Shown: positions 4,864 to 5,193 of the stretch, in pieces | Layout: every line of letters starts with the position of its first letter | Position numbering within the stretch: the first letter of the stretch is position 1 | DNA from: an uncultured Bacilli bacterium | GTDB taxonomy: Bacteria; Bacillota_I; Bacilli_A; RF39; UBA660 | Length of the DNA: 5,193 bases | Assembly: GCA_947589165.1 (NCBI GenBank) | Contig: CANQCH010000077.1 | Coordinates: 1-5,193, forward strand | Direction: 5' to 3' | Position numbers and translations under genes: made by a program | The notes under the pieces: generated by a model | What the model was told of the DNA's origin: nothing | What the model saw: only the letters and a program-made list of their open reading frames with translations | Databases searched by the model: none

Positions 4864-4895
4864 AGTCAATGAAAGTTGACTTTTTTTTTTTTTTT
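4864..4895 (+). terminator. Terminator of the AAA+ gene with 15-T tract
   Basis: AGTCAA (4864-4869), a six-base loop, TTGACT (4876-4881), then T without break from 4881 to 4895 (15 T). The stem is short (6 bp) and AT-rich, and the long T-run compensates. The 3' arm reads as a -35 box. Confidence 0.75.
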
Positions 4896-4903
4896 GATAA
4901 TAT
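4876..4903 (+). promoter_or_regulatory. Candidate promoter with poly-T spacer
   Basis: TTGACT (4876-4881) is five-of-six -35. GATAAT (4896-4901) is five-of-six -10 but with a 14-base spacer made only of T; TAATAT (4898-4903) gives 16 bases. The start would fall about 4908, a short leader before the SD GAGGTG (4915-4920) and ATG 4925. Confidence 0.5.
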
Positions 4904-4924
4904 GGGAAAAAATAGAGGTGTCCC

Positions 4925-5193
4925 ATGAAAAGAAAGGAAAAGTTAATCACGTTATTTATTCTAATTATGATATTAACGATAACTTTAATTTATAAAGAAA
5001 TGACACCTCAAAATGTAACGAAAACAAATGAACAAAAAAATAAATTAATCAGTATGATGTATGAACAAGAAGATGGAAAGTATGTAACCAGTGAAGAAAA
5101 TAAATGGCCCATTCGTAGTTATGTCTTTAATCAAGAAAAAAGTTATTGTGAAAATAAAAGTACTTTAGAATGGAATAATGTAAGTAAAAGAAT
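4925..5193 (+). CDS. Membrane-anchored or secreted protein, N-terminal part (3' end outside window)
   Basis: The frame is open from ATG 4925 to the window edge: 89 complete codons, no stop. GAGGTG (4915-4920) precedes it by 4 bases. Seen: a basic start MKRKEK, then a hydrophobic helix of about 16-17 residues (7-23, LITLFILIMILTITLIY), with no Ala-x-Ala or lipobox Cys after it, so an uncleaved anchor with the rest outside the cell is most likely. The outer part is hydrophilic, with YVTSEENKWPIRSYVFN, a Cys at about residue 75 (SYCENKSTLEW) and a Trp-Asn-rich end. This resembles a module, roughly YxFNxExSxCENGSxLxW, that I recall in extracellular and pseudopilin-like proteins of uncultured gut Bacillota; that match is from memory. 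The remainder and any cell-wall or repeat domains lie outside the window. Confidence 0.72.
   Translation, partial: MKRKEKLITLFILIMILTITLIYKEMTPQNVTKTNEQKNKLISMMYEQEDGKYVTSEENKWPIRSYVFNQEKSYCENKSTLEWNNVSKR

Overview
The window is AT-rich DNA from a low-GC Bacillota or Mollicutes-like bacterium. The evidence is a Bacilli-type RNase J, SD sites complementary to AUCACCUCC, strong TTGACA/TATAAT-like promoters, short gaps, AT-ending codons and TAA/TAG stops. Tryptophan is read from TGG. No gene here ends in TGA, but seven stops are too few to decide the genetic code. An uncultured gut lineage of the RF39/Izemoplasma/Erysipelotrichia kind is my guess, not a demonstrated fact.

Left part (1-1241): the 3' end of an RNase J gene lacks the usual motif-C histidine. 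Its terminator overlaps the ribosome binding site and TTG start of a small ferritin-like helical protein. A tRNA-Asn(GTT) follows, with its own consensus promoter and terminator.

Middle part (1242-1909), the most unusual stretch: two short stand-alone transcription units at 1270-1376 and 1731-1831. Each has a -35/-10 promoter with a 17-nt spacer, and the predicted +1 falls on the first base of a 66-72 nt RNA that folds as one long three-helix hairpin ending in TTTTT. The two RNAs share an AGGT/GCCT outer-helix core, but most other paired positions differ with pairing kept. They look like two diverged members of one small-RNA family. Between them, on the minus strand, lies a 68-codon gene of unknown function with its own promoter and terminator.

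Right part (1910-5193): one promoter at 1858 appears to drive a three-gene operon. It encodes a RelB/DinJ-type antitoxin with no toxin beside it, a five-helix membrane protein of the putative ABC-transporter type IV (CmpB-like) family, and a GT28 diacylglycerol glycosyltransferase of the MGDG synthase/UgtP type. The operon ends in a long hairpin terminator. Next comes a stand-alone Clp-type AAA+ domain that keeps its ATPase motifs but not the aromatic pore-loop motif. The window ends in the start of a membrane-anchored or secreted protein. Its promoter appears to overlap the previous terminator and has a pure T-tract spacer, a layout that could allow phase variation.

A theme of the window is re-use of terminators: in two places, and perhaps a third, the 3' arm or T-tract of a terminator also holds the SD, start codon or -35 box of the next gene.
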